DNA from: Xenopus tropicalis
Taxonomy: Eukaryota; Chordata; Amphibia; Anura; Pipidae
Length of the DNA stretch: 64,000 nt
Reading direction: 5' to 3'
Assembly: GCF_000004195.4 (NCBI RefSeq)
Contig: NC_030686.2
Coordinates: 45,271,961 to 45,335,960 of the forward strand
How positions within the stretch are numbered: position 1 is the first letter of the stretch; the number at the start of each line of letters is the position of its first letter. Made by a program: the position numbers and the translations under genes. Positions 12,619 to 26,500 of the stretch are shown piece by piece. A model generated the notes under the pieces. The model was not told the DNA's origin. It ran no database searches and worked only from the letters and a program-made list of their open reading frames with translations.

Positions 12619-14526
12619 TCACAATCTGTTCCGGTCTCCTGGAATCAACCAATTTCAGATACAAAAACATTCCCCCCCCACAGCCGTCTCTATGGTACAA
12701 AAGATTGCCCCCCCACTGCTACCACCTTTTCCTACAAAAAGCGAGGCACCCACTGGGCGGCACCTTACTTGTGCCAATCGCCAGCCTCACTAATTAAATA
12801 ATAAATTAAATAGAAACATTTAGCAAAAAGCCCAGGATCCAGTTGATCTCTGCGTGACATCATGGCCGCGTACAAAGAGGCCGGCGTAGTGCCGCAGGGG
12901 ACCCCATTGCGCAGCAAAAGGGTCGCCATTTTCTTTTTTAAAAAAAACAGTATTTTCTTAGCCAAAAGTTGGCAATAAAATGTAAATATTCTATCACTAT
13001 TTTACACATCGTACAACTACAGCCCTTTGTTCCACGGATCCGCGAGATGATTTGTGTTCGGTAACCCCCACCCTGCGTGGGCTAGAACCAACCCGGCCCC
13101 ATGTTTCACTACAGATTATGGTTGGGGGTCGGGGTGCATCTGGGGTATCATTTAAACAGAAAGGATTATTGATATTTGAATTTATTGCCCAAGCTTTAAC
13201 CCTATTATGGGAATAAAAGGACATCTAAACCCACACAGCTTTAGAAAGGGCCCCATAGTCCAAATCTGTGCCAATCAGGTCATCCCATTCCTTAACCAAG
13301 TGCTTATTAAACACAATGGGGGTATATAAAATTGTTTGGTTTTCCTTTATGACAAGGAGGCAGTAGTTTTTTTCCCAAGCAGCCATATTGGTTCTGTAAC
13401 TAATGGTTACACCAATCACATTAATGGCTCTTTATACTATACAGAGAGCACTTTGCCTAAATGCCCTGGTGAAAGAAAGGGAGCCTGGGAAGCTTGCTAA
13501 ATAGGCTTTGGTAAGCATTAGGTGCCCTGTGTAATAAATGAATGTCTTCTCTTCTGAGTAAAGGGTTAAAACTGGGAAATAAAGCATCATAGTACCCCCT
13601 TGAACAAGGATCGGGCACTATTCTCTGTATTAGGTTAATAGCACCCAGAGTTTTTTAATTAAGTTAAAAAAGGTCACTATCCAACCTATGGCACTTTGGA
13701 AGTCGTTGGACTACAACTCCCACCCTTTGGCTAGAGTTGGGTTCTGAAAGGCCACATGTTGGGCAACAGTGATATGCAGTCACAATCTTGCCCCTATGGC
13801 AATTATTCCAGCTGGTACTATAAGTGCTGCTCCACTTGGCACTGTCAATGTACGTGGCCCTAGTGCTGCCCCCACTATTTGGACCCCCCCAGTTAAAGAG
13901 GGCAGACCCCAGTAGGAGTAAGTGGACGGAACCAGAGGTTGTATCAGCACCAGCAGATAAAGGCAATGAATGAATAATGCCTATAGTGGGCCTGATATGT
14001 GCTGATATGGTTCTGTTGGTTCTGTATCCTCTGAGTTCTGTGCACAATAAAGTGGATCAGTTTAGGCCGGTGGTACGTTTATATACTAGTGTTAAGATCA
14101 GAGACGCTTTGTAAACATCGGTGCTGGCTTACCTCTTTGTACCCCATTTCCCCCGAAGGGCACAGTGCCAAGGGGCTGGCTGAGGTGGCAGAGAGGCAAT
14201 GAGTAAATGTACAATATATTCCTACTAACCGCTCGGCGGTCTCGCTCTGACCCTCCCAGAGTTCCGTACCAGCACAAAGGGTTCTCTCGAGGCCGGAGGT
14301 TATTCCTGAGTGTCACAGTATAGGGAGACCCCTTAACGACAGATCTCATGTCCCCTTTAAACGTCTTAGGAGGAGGGATACATTAAATCAGATCCTGAAA
14401 TTCTCTGGCAGGTATCTACTGGTGCCCACAAGGCCCAACATGGCCTATCGTATCACCCCTCTCAGCTAGGGTTGGTGCCGCTGAGCTTTGTAGGATGTTC
14501 CTCCAGTCCCTCGAGGGCAGGAAGGC
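12619..14526 (-). other. rhbdf2: Probable rhbdf2 3' UTR and flank
   Basis: There is no coding potential. A dispersed frog repeat ('ggactacaactccca', about 13709-13725) is present. Its assignment as 3' UTR rests on the position of the minus-strand AATAAA signals only. Confidence 0.4.
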
Positions 14527-17500
14527 TCAGTGGAGCACTTGATCGATGTCGTACTTCTCACAGAACTTGTTGGTGAAAGGCAGGCAGGTGAGGTACTCGA
14601 TCCAGGCCCAGTTGATAGGATAGACGTAGAGCCAGATAACCAGAGAGGCAAAGAGTCCGACGAAGACCAGCAGGGAAATGATGATCATGGCGCGCTTGCG
14701 GAACTTATCCGCCGTGCCAAAGGTGATGTACGGCAGGAAGGAGAAGGAGAGGAGCAGCCCGCTGAGAAAGCCGAAGATGTGGGCAATGTTGTCTATCCAG
14801 GGCAGGAGTCCGAATAGGAAGAGAAAGAGGACAATACCCAAGAGCTTGAGGAAGGCCTTCCATGGTTTGGCCAGAATCTGCCAGCTCTGAAACAGCTCCA
14901 CAAACAGGCAGGCCAGGAGGCCAAACTGCGAACCTGCCGGCCCAACCTGGAAGGACAGGGAAAGGGTCAGAGAGACATCCAAACCCAGGGATATAAGGCC
15001 TTTAGCCCTCGTAATACACTTAATCAACAAACTACCAGGGCCCAATCTCCCATTCATTTAATAAAGGGAAGCTGCAGTTGTATAAACCCTTTTTAATTCT
15101 TCTTCACAATCTTTAAAAAAGGTGAAGCCACACGGAGCTACTAGTAGCAGCTATTTGTCACGGCTACAGAAACAGACCATGCTGATCATGTATGGATAAT
15201 TGTGTTTAGCAGAGGCAACTCTCAGTATAGTCTATGGCAGGGGATTTTCTGGAGCTTGACAAGTAGCTGCTACTATGTAGCTCTGTGTGTCTTCACCCTA
15301 AGGAAAAAGACACATGGGGTGATTAGTTGCTGCAACTTTTAATTAATGCATTTTTTGATGCGGATTAGTCGTGATACTAACCGCGACTAACCGCCCCATG
15401 TGTCTTCGCCCTAAAGGTGGCCATACACGCACAGATATTATCGTACGAAACCTCGTTTCGTACGATAATCGGTGCGTGTATGGTATGCTGAAATCGGTCG
15501 GCTCGTCGATCGGCCAGGTTAGAAAATTTTGATCGGGCGCCATAGAAGGCGCCTGACCAAAATTCTCCCTTCAGAGCTGAATCGGCAGAAGGAGGTAGAA
15601 ATCCTATTGTTTCTACCTCCTTACCTGCCGATTCAGCCCTGAATGGTGTGTGGCGGATCTGACGATGTTTCGTGCGACCGATGGTCGTACGAAACATCGT
15701 CGGATCGCCACGTGTATGGCCAGCTTTAAGGTGTGTATGGTGCACGGATTCTTAACCTATAGGCATTTAGGGTCGGCCCCTAGGAACCCATTCAATACAA
15801 TGACATTTCTTTTGACAGTGAAACACTAACAGAGCTGGACTATTCCCCTACAGTTACATTCCAATTGAAGAGATGGGAGGGAGCAAAACTATGCGAGAAC
15901 TTATAAGGTCAATGCCAGAGAGGCGACAGCGGGTAATTAGCACAAATGGGGGCCATAAACATGGGGCAATTACAGCAATTTTGTCACCCTCCAGTGCCAT
16001 TATTATTCACCCGGCATAACCCTGAATCATTCTTTGTGCCAAAGTGTCTGAAAACCTGGGCCTTAATGGGATTAATTAGCGAAGTGACTGAGATAAGGAA
16101 GATTAGCCAGGCTACAGAAACAGCTGAACAGCAGTAGTACAATGATGAAAGCTGGATATAATTGGCCTGATAGTATCACTTTAATAACTGGGGGCAGGGG
16201 GCAGCTGGTGGGTCCCAGTCTGATAGTGACACACAGCCTGTAGCTGTAACAGCTGGAGGGCCGCTGGGTTATACATTGCCTCTGCATGGCTCAGCACGTG
16301 TATAGAGACGGGGGGCTGTACTGTGACCCCCGGGGGAACAACCCCATTTTCTCACATGGAAAGAAGAGATGGTGGATGGGTGGAAATGGGCAGAAGGAAG
16401 AGAGGGAAAGCGGAGGAGAGAGTGCCCTGACCCAGTGAGAGTGACAGACAGGTCCCCTGAGGAAGAGGATGAGATGAGGCTGTCTGACTGCTCGGATTAG
16501 TGGCAGGTGCCAGAAGCAGACAGATAATCTCCAGCTAATCGCGTGAAAGCAACAACACCGCTGCCATGAGATAGGGAGGCACGTGTGGCACCCAGGGAGC
16601 GGGGAGGGCTACGTGCCAGGGAGATAGGGTGCTATAAGGGAGATAGGAAGCCATAGGGAGAAGGGATACGGGGGAGTGCCAGGGAGAAGGCAGATAGGGT
16701 GCTATAGGGAGAAGGGATACAGGGGAGTGCTAGGGGAAGGCAGATAGGGTGCTATAGAGAGAAGGGATACGGGGGGAGTGCCAGGCAGATAGGGTGCTAT
16801 AGGGAGAAGGGATACGGGGGGAGTGCCAGGGAGAAGACATGATGGTGGGGTAATGCTGAAAGAATAAGATATGAAAAGTGATATGGAAGAAGGGTTTGTG
16901 CCAAGGAGAAGGGATATGGGAGCAGAAGGCATAGGGAGACAATATGGTATGTGTGACAGAAAGTGTATGGGAGGGAATGCGATAAGGAGAAGGGGTAAAT
17001 GGGTGGGATTAAACAAGATGAATTTTTAAGAGGGAGAAGGCTGTGTGCCAATTAGCAGGATGAGAATGAAGGCATGAGAAGGAGCATAATTGTGAGGGGG
17101 TCGACCTGAGAAAAAGAGAAGACAGAAACAAATATAAGGGTTAAGAAACTGCTGAGATAGGGTATGGGGAGAGGTAGAAGTGAATGAAACACATTCTGTG
17201 GGGGCTTTTATAGCCTTTAGCACATGACTAGGTGGGTGTAAATACCATTGGCATGAAGAAAAGGCAAGAGATTATCTCATAGAGGAGGAGGAGGAAAGAA
17301 GTGTGAGGGATTATGGGAATATAGAAATGGGAGGGTCAGTGGCTCAGCAAATAATTCAGATAATGGCCCAGAGACAGAGAAGGTAATTAACAGAGGGACA
17401 AAGGCTAAAATGAGAAGGAGGGAGCAGCTAACAGGAGGGGGGCATTGGCTTATTGGCTAAGGGAGGTGGGGCACCAGTGCCAAGGTTAAAGCAATGTAAG

Positions 17501-20500
17501 GCTAAGGGTAATGTATGGCTGACAGAAGAGGAAGGGCAGGGGTTAAGATACATGGCAGACAGAGAAAGGGGTTGCCACCAAGGATGATGGAGGAGACAGA
17601 GTCTATGATAAAGGGGAGGAACCAGTGGCCAAGAGTAGAAGCAGCAAAATGTAGGAGAAAGTAAGGGAGGCAGAAGGCAAGAGTAGGGGGGCGAAGGGGC
17701 AAGAGAGATAAGGAAGATAAGGAGTGTTTTTTTAAAAAAAGGAGAAACAAAAGCCAAAGACTGGGGAGTGGCCAATTGGTAAGGGGGTGAGTGGAGCCTG
17801 GGGCAAAGAGAAATGAGAGGGGCAATTTCTAAGGGGGGAGGAGGGGAAAAGAGAAGGGTGCAGGGCCTATATTTAAAAACGACTTACCTCTGCCCTGTAA
17901 GGCAAAAACAACGCACTGGCGAGGTTCCCAGTGATGCCGCTCAGTATGTAGATGATGGAGATCCGCAGCCAGCCCGCTAGCTTCTCCAGGTCACGCAGGA
18001 CTGTCATTTGGAAGACTACCGACACACAGCAGTGAATTACCCTGAGAGAGGAGCAGATAGAGTCATTCCCTCAAACAAGAGCCATGAAATAACCCAGAAT
18101 TCCAAGCCTACAGTAACCAACCCAGCACTCGCACTATACCGTAACTGAATCCCAGCATGCACTGCTCTCACACACAAGTAACTAGCACTTAACCTGCTGC
18201 TACGTCACCCAGTTTAACCATATAAAAGCATAAGCAGCCCCCCTAGAACACCAAGAGACCCAGTTATTCTATGACAAAAAGCACTTACCCAGCGTGAAGG
18301 AACAAGGAGAGCCAGAGTCGGTAAAACTGATCAGGATATTCCGGATTTAAAAATGGCAGCAACCCGCAAACCTCATCCAGACAGTGGACCTGACGTGGAA
18401 ACATGAGGGTGTTAGACAGGCAACCAAAACTGAGGGAATAGAGGGACAGATCCGCCCAATCACTGACCTGCGAGCAGAGCGTGGCCTCCTCATGGAAATA
18501 GCCGTGCATGAAGGTGCAGTATTCCCGTGTAGTTATCTCACAGCTGTGGCACAAAGAAAAGTGTCAGTTGAACCTGCCGCTCCCCTGCTCGCTCTATAGT
18601 GCCCCAAACAAATTTCCTTTAATTATGGCTTCCACTATCCCCTAGTATTTCATACCCGCCTTGCCCTCTCTTTGGTCCCTGATTGCACCCACCATTCCTT
18701 CTTTTTAACCTGCCTCACCGCACAAAAACAACAAGTGTGGAGCAGTTCTCACCTGCCCTTAGTGCCAATACAACATGGCCGCCCTTTGATTTCACAGTCC
18801 ATGTGCCTGATCCCTGTGTGATTGTTCATGGCTTGGTAAGTGCAAATCTATAAAGAGGGAGAGAGACTTCATGAGCGATTACTTCTTAAAATATACCTGG
18901 ACTGGCAATCTGTGGGTGCAGGCAAATGCCAGAGGGGCTGCTGTAAGGTGCCATAGTCACTATTTATTGGGCTGGGGGGGGCTGTTTGTGCCTCTGGGTA
19001 CTTGGAATGCCAGGACCCAGGCCCAGACTGGCAATCTGTGGGTTCAGGCAAATGCCAGAGGGGCTGCTGTAAGGTGCCATAGTCACTATTTATTGGGCTG
19101 GGGGGGCTGTTTGGGCCTCTGGGTACTTGGAATGCCAGGACCCAGGCCCAGACTGGCAATCTGTGGGACTGGCAAATGCCAGAGGGGCTGCTGTAAGGTG
19201 CCATAGACAGTCACTATTTATTGGGCTGGGGGGGGCTGTTTGTGCCTCTGGGTACTTGGAATGCCAGGACCCAGGCCCAGACTGGCAATCTGTGGGTTCA
19301 GGCAAATGCCAGAGGGGCTGCTGTAAGGTGCCATAGACACTCACTATTTATTGGGCTGGGGGGGGCTGTTTGTGCCTCTGGGTACTTGGAATGCCAGGAC
19401 CCAGGCCCAGACTGGCAATCTGTGGGTTCAGGCAAATGCCAGAGGGGCTGCTGTAAGATGCCATAGACACTCACTATTTATTGGGCTGGGGGGGCTGTTT
19501 GGGCCTCTGGGTACTTGGAATGCCAGGACCCAGGCCCAGACTGGCAATCTGTGGGTTCAGACAAATGCCAGAGGGGCTGCTGTAAGGTGCCATAGTCACT
19601 ATTTATTTGGCTGGGGGGGCTGTTTGGGCCTCTGGGTACTGGGAATGCCAGGGCCCAGGCCCAGACTGGCAATCTGTGGGTTCAGGCAAATGCCAGAGGG
19701 GCTGCTGTAAGGTGCCACAGACAGTCACTATTTATTGGGCTGGGGGGGCTGTTTGGGCCTCTGGGTACTGGGAATGCCAGGGCCCAGGCCCAGACTGGCA
19801 ATCTGTGGGTTCTGGCAAATGCCAGAGGGGCTGCTGTAAGATGCCACAGACAGTCACTATTTATTGGGCTGGGGGGGCTGTTTGGGCCTCTGGGTACTGG
19901 AAATGCTAGGGCCTATTTTGAATCCCAGTCCAGACCTGGTGCCAGAAGCCATCATGGCTATGCGTCACTCACCGGCCACTTAGTGATGTCATCAGCCCAC
20001 ACATGAGGTTGTATGGAAGCAGGCTCTTCACAGGTTCTGGAAGAGATGGGAAAAGTCACATGACAAAGGGATATTAGAGGGTCATAAGGGGATGTTAGGG
20101 TGAAGACACACTGAGCTACTAGTAGCAGCTACTTGTCACGGCTACTAAAATAGACAATGACAATTTTTTTTTGATAATTGTTTCTATATGTTTCTATATG
20201 TGTTTTTCCAGAGGAAATTCTCAGTATTGTCTATGGCAGGGGATTTTCTGGCAATTAGTAGCAATAACAAGTAGCTGCTACTAAGTAAGTCTTCACCCTT
20301 AAAGACCTGCCCCTGACTTTAGCTTTATCCCCCCCCCCAGTGAGACCACAATAAGGTAGGCAACTTTTCCTGTGCAATATTGTGCCATACAGGGCCGCCA
20401 TCAGAAATCACGGGGCCCCTCACAAAAAAGTTTTCTGAGCACACCCCCAATGGCCCCTCCCCCAGTGACCCCTCCCATCAATACAAAGAACATAAAACAT

Positions 20501-23500
20501 TGGTAGCCAGGGCCCCCTAAAACATTGGTGTCCAGGAGTTACATTTTGCATTGGTGCCAGGGCAAGAACCCCCTAAATCATTGCTAGCCAGCCCAGGGCT
20601 CCCTAAAAGTTTGGTAGCCAGTGCCCCCCTAAACAGGCCCCCCCAAACATCCTCCAGCTTCCCCCAGGGCCCCCCCACAGAGCATTCTCCAGCTTCCCCC
20701 AGGGCCCCCCCACAGAGCATTCTCCAGCTTCCCCCAGGGCCCCACCACAAAGCATTCTCCATGTTCCCCCAGGGCCCCCCACAGAGCATTCTCCAGCTTC
20801 CCCCAGGGCCCCACCACAAAGCATTCTCCAGCTTCCCCCAGGGCCCCACCACAAAGCATTCTCCATGTTCCCCCAGGGCCCCACCACAAAGCATTCTCCA
20901 TGTTCCCCCAGGGCCCCACCACAAAGCATTCTCCATGTTCCCCCAGGGCCCCCACACAAAGCATTCTCCATGTTCCCCCAGGGCCCCCCCACAAAGCTTT
21001 CTCCAGGTTCCCCCAGGCCCCCCCACAAAGCTTTCTCCAGGTTCCCCCAGGCCCCTCCACAAAGCTTTCTCCAGGTTCCCCCAGGCCCCTCCACAAAGCT
21101 TTCTCCAGGTTCCCCCAGGCCCCTCCACAAAGCTTTCTCCAGGTTCCCCCAGGGCCTGCCTGCCTGCTGCCGTGGTGTCCTCCGGTATGTGCCGCAGATC
21201 CCAGCTACTTCTGCACTTTTATAAGGTTGCGCCCCATGCGTGTGACGTCAGCACACACGGGCGCAACCTTATAAAAGCGGAGAAGTAGCGGCACATACCA
21301 GAGGATGCCGCCAGAGCCGGAGGAAGTGAGGGCCCGGACTTGATTAAAGGGGGCCCGAGCTAAGAAAACTTTAGCACGGCCGGGCCCCCTTTAAAGCTAA
21401 AAACGTCCGGGCCCGGGATGATTGTACCCCCTGTGCCCCCCTGATGGCAGCCCTGGTGCCATACAGCAGAACAGAACCTAGTGGCACAGGGGAGCCATGT
21501 CTGTTACAAAACAGGGTCTCAGTGATGTGATTGCAGGGACAGAGCTGGGTGCACCCATACTGAATCTCCTTCGCTGTGGTGCAGCACCAAAATGGACACT
21601 GTTATTCAAACACACCATATATAATGCCAATGGGAATATGGGACATGGAATGACACAGACAGAAGGGCACTTTGGGCCATACCCTTAGCCAGTGCCATTT
21701 CAGACTGTTACACACAGGAGAGAGCGAATGGATTTGCTAAGTCTTTGTAATTAACTGGCGCGCTGAGACCCGGTCGTCTTAATGAACAGATAATGCTTAG
21801 AAGTGCGGGTTACCCAGGTATAAATAGAATCCGGCCCATTGTCCCTGGAACAAAAGAAGGGTGCACGAGGCACGGATGGTGACCTTAAGGGAGGACATCG
21901 GGTGACACACAGACGGCTTTAGTAAAGCACACGCTTAATCCCTCCCTGGCTGCGCGCAAACAGGCAAACAGGTGAGCTGTGCGGGTGTCCCACTAAGATT
22001 CATTAAAGGAGCAGGAAATGTACCTATTATAAGCCATTCTAGTACAAGTGCATTCTGGGTAACAAGAGAAATGCCCCAAGTACCTAAAAAGAACTCCCTG
22101 GCTACATTTAATGAGCATTCTGGGTAATATGGCAACGCGCTCCAACTGTGGCCATAAGCAATTTTCTCTCTCTGGCTAGGTCTAAAGAACAAATGCATTG
22201 TGGGTACCCAGACAATCTGGAAACTCTGACCTCTGCCGGTGTTAACAGATACTAAGGGGCAATGCGTGATTCTCTCTAAAGCCCACCATCTTGAACTCAC
22301 CGTGGGTCCTGGTGACAAACGGCCCCCGATGTCCTCTTCATCCCAGTGACTTCATCCAGCACAGGGGCATCATGTTCCGGCCACTTAATAAACGTGGCTA
22401 GGGTTTCCTGGTAAAATCAGGGGGAAAAAAGATAAATAAATAGGGCTCCCCAGTGGTTCTAGTCACTTCAGACCTTCAGGTGCATTTTTGGAAGAAGAGG
22501 AGCACCAACCTGGGGTCTGAAGTAAGTAATTCAATCACTAGGGGGCGCTAACAATGTGCCACCGCTAATGACTTAAGTCACTTTAAAGCAAGGGCTGTCA
22601 TAATGACCAACCACCAACCTTTGGCCATTGGTGGAATGTGGGGAGCTGTAGTTCTATAGTATACAGAGGTGACAAATCTGCCTTTATCTCTTTAAAGCAG
22701 GCATGCAAAACCATTTGCAAACTTTCTGGGTTGTGCAGCTGTCATTATCTTGTTGCTAGGGCTTAATTACTAAAGCAACCTGGCAGCACTTTAAAAGTCA
22801 AAATGGAAGATCAATATTAGAGGACTTGAATAGAAAGATTAAAAAAAATACTAATATTAAAACCTTACAAGTTAATCTGTTTCTTTTGGTTGAGGGGTCA
22901 GTGACCCTGACAACCAGATAAAGAGGGAGAATATGAATGATAATTTGAGAACAGTAAAAAATAGAAACCAGTTGAGAACTTGTTGAGCACAGGTCTATTT
23001 ATAGCATAAAAGGACCCAAACAGCCCAATAAATAATGAGTGTCTATGGCACCTTACAGCAGCCCCTCTGGCATTTGCCTGAACCCACAGATTGCCAGTCT
23101 GGGCCTGGGCCCTGGCATTCCCAGTACCCAGAGGCCCAAACAGCCCCCCCAGCCCAATAAATAGTGACTATGGCACCTTACAGCAGCCCCTCTGGCATTT
23201 GCCTGAACCCACAGATTGCCAGTCTGGGCTTGGGTCCTGGCACTCCCACTACCCAGAGGCCTAAACAGCCCCCCCAGCCCAATAAATAGTGACTGTCTAT
23301 GGCATCTTACAGCAGCCCCTCTGGCATTTGCCTGAACCCACAGATTGCCAGTCTGGGTCTGGGTCCTGGCATTCCAAGTACCCAGAGGCCCAAACAGCCC
23401 CCCCAGCCCAATAAATAGTGAGTGTCTATGGCACCTTACAGCAGCCCCTCTGGCATTTGCCTGAGCCCACAGATTGCCAGTCTGGGCCTGGGCCCTGGCA

Positions 23501-26500
23501 TTCCAAGTACCCAGAGGCCCAAACAGCCCCCCCAGCCCAATAAATAGTGACTGTCTATGGCACCTTACAGCAGCCCCTCTTGCATTTGCCTGAACCCACA
23601 GATTGCCAGTCTGGGCCTGGGTCCTGGCATTCCCAGTACCCAGAGGCCCAAACAGCCCCCCCAGCCCAATAAATAGTGACTATGGCACCTTACAGCAGCC
23701 CCTCTTGCATTTGCCTGAACCCACAGATTGCCAGTCTGGGCTTGGGTCCTGGCACTCCCAGTACCCAGAGGCCCAAACAGCCCCCCCGGCCCAATAAATA
23801 GTGTCTATGGCACCTTACAGCAGACCCCCTGGCATTTGCCTGAACCCACAGATTGCCAGTCTGGGCCTGGGTCCTGGCATTCCAAGTACACAGAGGCCCA
23901 AACAGCCCCCCCAGCCCAATAAATAGTGACTGTCTGTGGCACCTTACAGCAGCCCCTCTGGCATTTGCCTGAACCCACAGATTGCCAGTCTGGGCCTGGG
24001 CCCTGGCATTCCCAGTACCCAGAGGCCCAAACAGACCCCCATGCCCAATAAACAGTGACTATGGCACCTTACAGCAGCCCCTCTGGCATTTGCCTGAACC
24101 CACAGATTGCCAGTCTGGGCCTGGGTCCTGGCATTCCAAGTACCCAGAGGCCCAAACAGCCCCCCACCAGCCCAATAAATAGTGAGTGACTATGGCACCT
24201 TACAGCAGCCCCTCTGGCATTTGCCAGAACCCACAGATTGCCAGTCTGGGCCTGGGTCCTGGCATTCCAAGTACCCAGAGGCCCAAACAGCCCCCCCCAG
24301 CCCAATAAATAGTGAGTGACTATGGCACCTTACAGCAGCCCCTCTGGCATTTGCCGGAACCCACAGATTGCCAGTCTGGGCCTGGGTCCTGGCATTCCCA
24401 GTACCCAGAGGCCCAAACAGCCCCCCCCAGCCCAATAAATAGTGAGTGACTATGGCATCTTACAGCAGCTCCTCTGGCATTTGCCGGAACCCACAGATTG
24501 CCAGTCCAGGCCTGCCATACAGAATAAAACCAATAACCTAAAGCCCTAAGGAGGACATTAACATATTAAAGAAAGAAGTGGGAATCTGCTGGCAGTCAGT
24601 GTGCAGTAAGTGCCATCTAGTGGTGAAACAGTTAGTGTCGGCTCACCGAACAGTCCTTCCTGTGTGTCTGTACGCAGCCGGACTTATCGTTCTGAATGCA
24701 ACAGCCGGACTCCCGCTCAAGGCCATGTTGCTTTTCTATAAGGTTCTTTATTTGCTCATCGTACCTTATGCAAGGGGAGAACTTGGCACCGAGGTGGATC
24801 AGAGCAATCTGTTGCAATGAGAAATAAAGAGTGAGTACTGGGCAAGCTGGATGGTAGAGCAACAACATACAATATGGCTAATTTGGCAGTGGGCTAGTAG
24901 AAATGTACACGAGCACTCCCAGTCCGATTTATTAGCGATCCCATCTGGTGCACGGACCCTGGGGAGATGGCACATACCCAGCACAGTAGAAAGAAATAGG
25001 TCAGGTGATCACCTGGGGTATGCCCCTGAAACATTGTGCGGTTGCTTGGTGTAATAAACACAATGGGCTTGTCCCCCACGTGCATCACTCTGTGTGCCGG
25101 TACCTACTTCTTTCTAATGTGGCAGTGGGTACACATACACACACAGCTTCATACTTACTGAGCTCGGCCCGATCCAGAAGTTCTCCTGTTGGATATATTT
25201 CACACTTTCATAAACACCTTTATTCCTGAGCACCTACAGAACATAAGAGATCGGGATTAACCCAACAGTCCAAGGTGGCACTGCAGGAACCAACCAGATG
25301 CCAATAATGCGGAGCAGCAACGCAGAATGCCAGATACAGATAGCCCTATGGCAGCAGTTTGCCCACGAGGGGTGGGCACTCATTAGACACAAGAGATACC
25401 TACCAGTTCGCTGGTGGTGTGCTGAGCAAAGCCTATCGGTGCAATGCCATACGTAGCGATGGCAAGGATGGTGATAAGGATGTGGACAAAGGTGATCCAA
25501 TATGCAAAATAAGGCCTGTATAATAAGAGAAACAAAGGATGAGGCCATAACATTGCCTGGCAGAGCCGAAGCCCAGCATCTTCCCCACCCCATGGCTGCA
25601 TTCTCTATTGCCCCTCACTGATATCTTCCTCTTACCACCCACAGACCCTGCTTTGTCTATAACAGTTTGCCCCGTTCATTTATACCTCATTTATTAGCAT
25701 CTTGAGCTTCAGAGCTCTCCCATTGCCCACTCACCTGTGGCTGTTGAAGTGCTCCAGTTGGCTCTGCACAGTGCTGCTGATGCTCCGCCTGTATGTTCGG
25801 TTTAGCCAGCTCCCCACCACCCCCAGGCCATAGAGGCGTTTTTTGCGGTCAAATGCAAAGTGTTTTACTTGGGAGGCAATACGCTTACCCCTTCGATGGT
25901 CGGGGGTATAAACCTGAACAGACTTCACAGGCTCTTTCCTAGGAGAGAAATCGCCATTTACTATTCGGTTCCTGCTGGGAATATCTTATTAAATACTGGG
26001 CCTGTATCGTTTTTATTTGAATGAATAGGAGGATGAAGAAGATACTAATCTTCCCTTATAAAATAGGGTTGATATAATATGTACATGGGCGAGCTGTGAC
26101 TACAGGGCAACATTTAACTCACGCTGCTTCTATAGCTGCTCCAGGCATCAATTCCGGAATTGGTAACGGAGCCCGAAAATAGGAGGCAGACATAGGGGGA
26201 GAGTCAAAGACGTCATCTGGCATTGAGAAGGTCTCATCGTGCATATCCACCTGCCGGAATAGCTTGTGTTAACTCTCTAAGTGACTTGCAGTGAGTGCAC
26301 TGACAGGTAAGTAGTTAACCCCATAGATTTAAGGGCTCGGCCGGTGCCAAACAGACAATAGATTGCTTGCCTTACTAAAGAAGGAAGAGTCCAGAGTTTC
26401 TGCAGCATCTACCGTGTCCTCATCCATAAAGCTGGGGTAGATAAAGCTTCTCTTCTGGCCTGCCTTCCGGCTGTGTGGGGTATCCAAAATGGGACGGCCC

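Larger units (their letters stand above)
20390..21455. mobile_element. Non-autonomous hAT element, 1066 bp, intact TSD
   Basis: The left end CAGGGCCGCCATCAG (20390-20404) is matched by the right end CTGATGGCAGCCCTG (21441-21455), an inverted repeat with one mismatch. Both sides carry the identical 8-bp target duplication GTGCCATA (20382-20389 and 21456-21463). CAGGG-type ends with 8-bp TSDs are diagnostic of hAT. There is no transposase. The interior holds a 35-bp minisatellite and a large hairpin. Confidence 0.9.

Noticed and set aside
14527..15057. Unspliced 176-codon minus-strand ORF as a separate small membrane protein
   Set aside because: Its 5' part is intron; the final rhbdf2 exon begins at 14946 after a good acceptor.
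15412..15730. Hairpins as microRNA precursors
   Set aside because: The hairpins are near-perfect arms of a dispersed MITE with a related copy at 31056-31379. Without small-RNA data a miRNA call is not supported.
20517..21288. Proline- or glycine-rich ORFs on both strands
   Set aside because: They lie inside the hAT element and consist of its 35-bp repeat.
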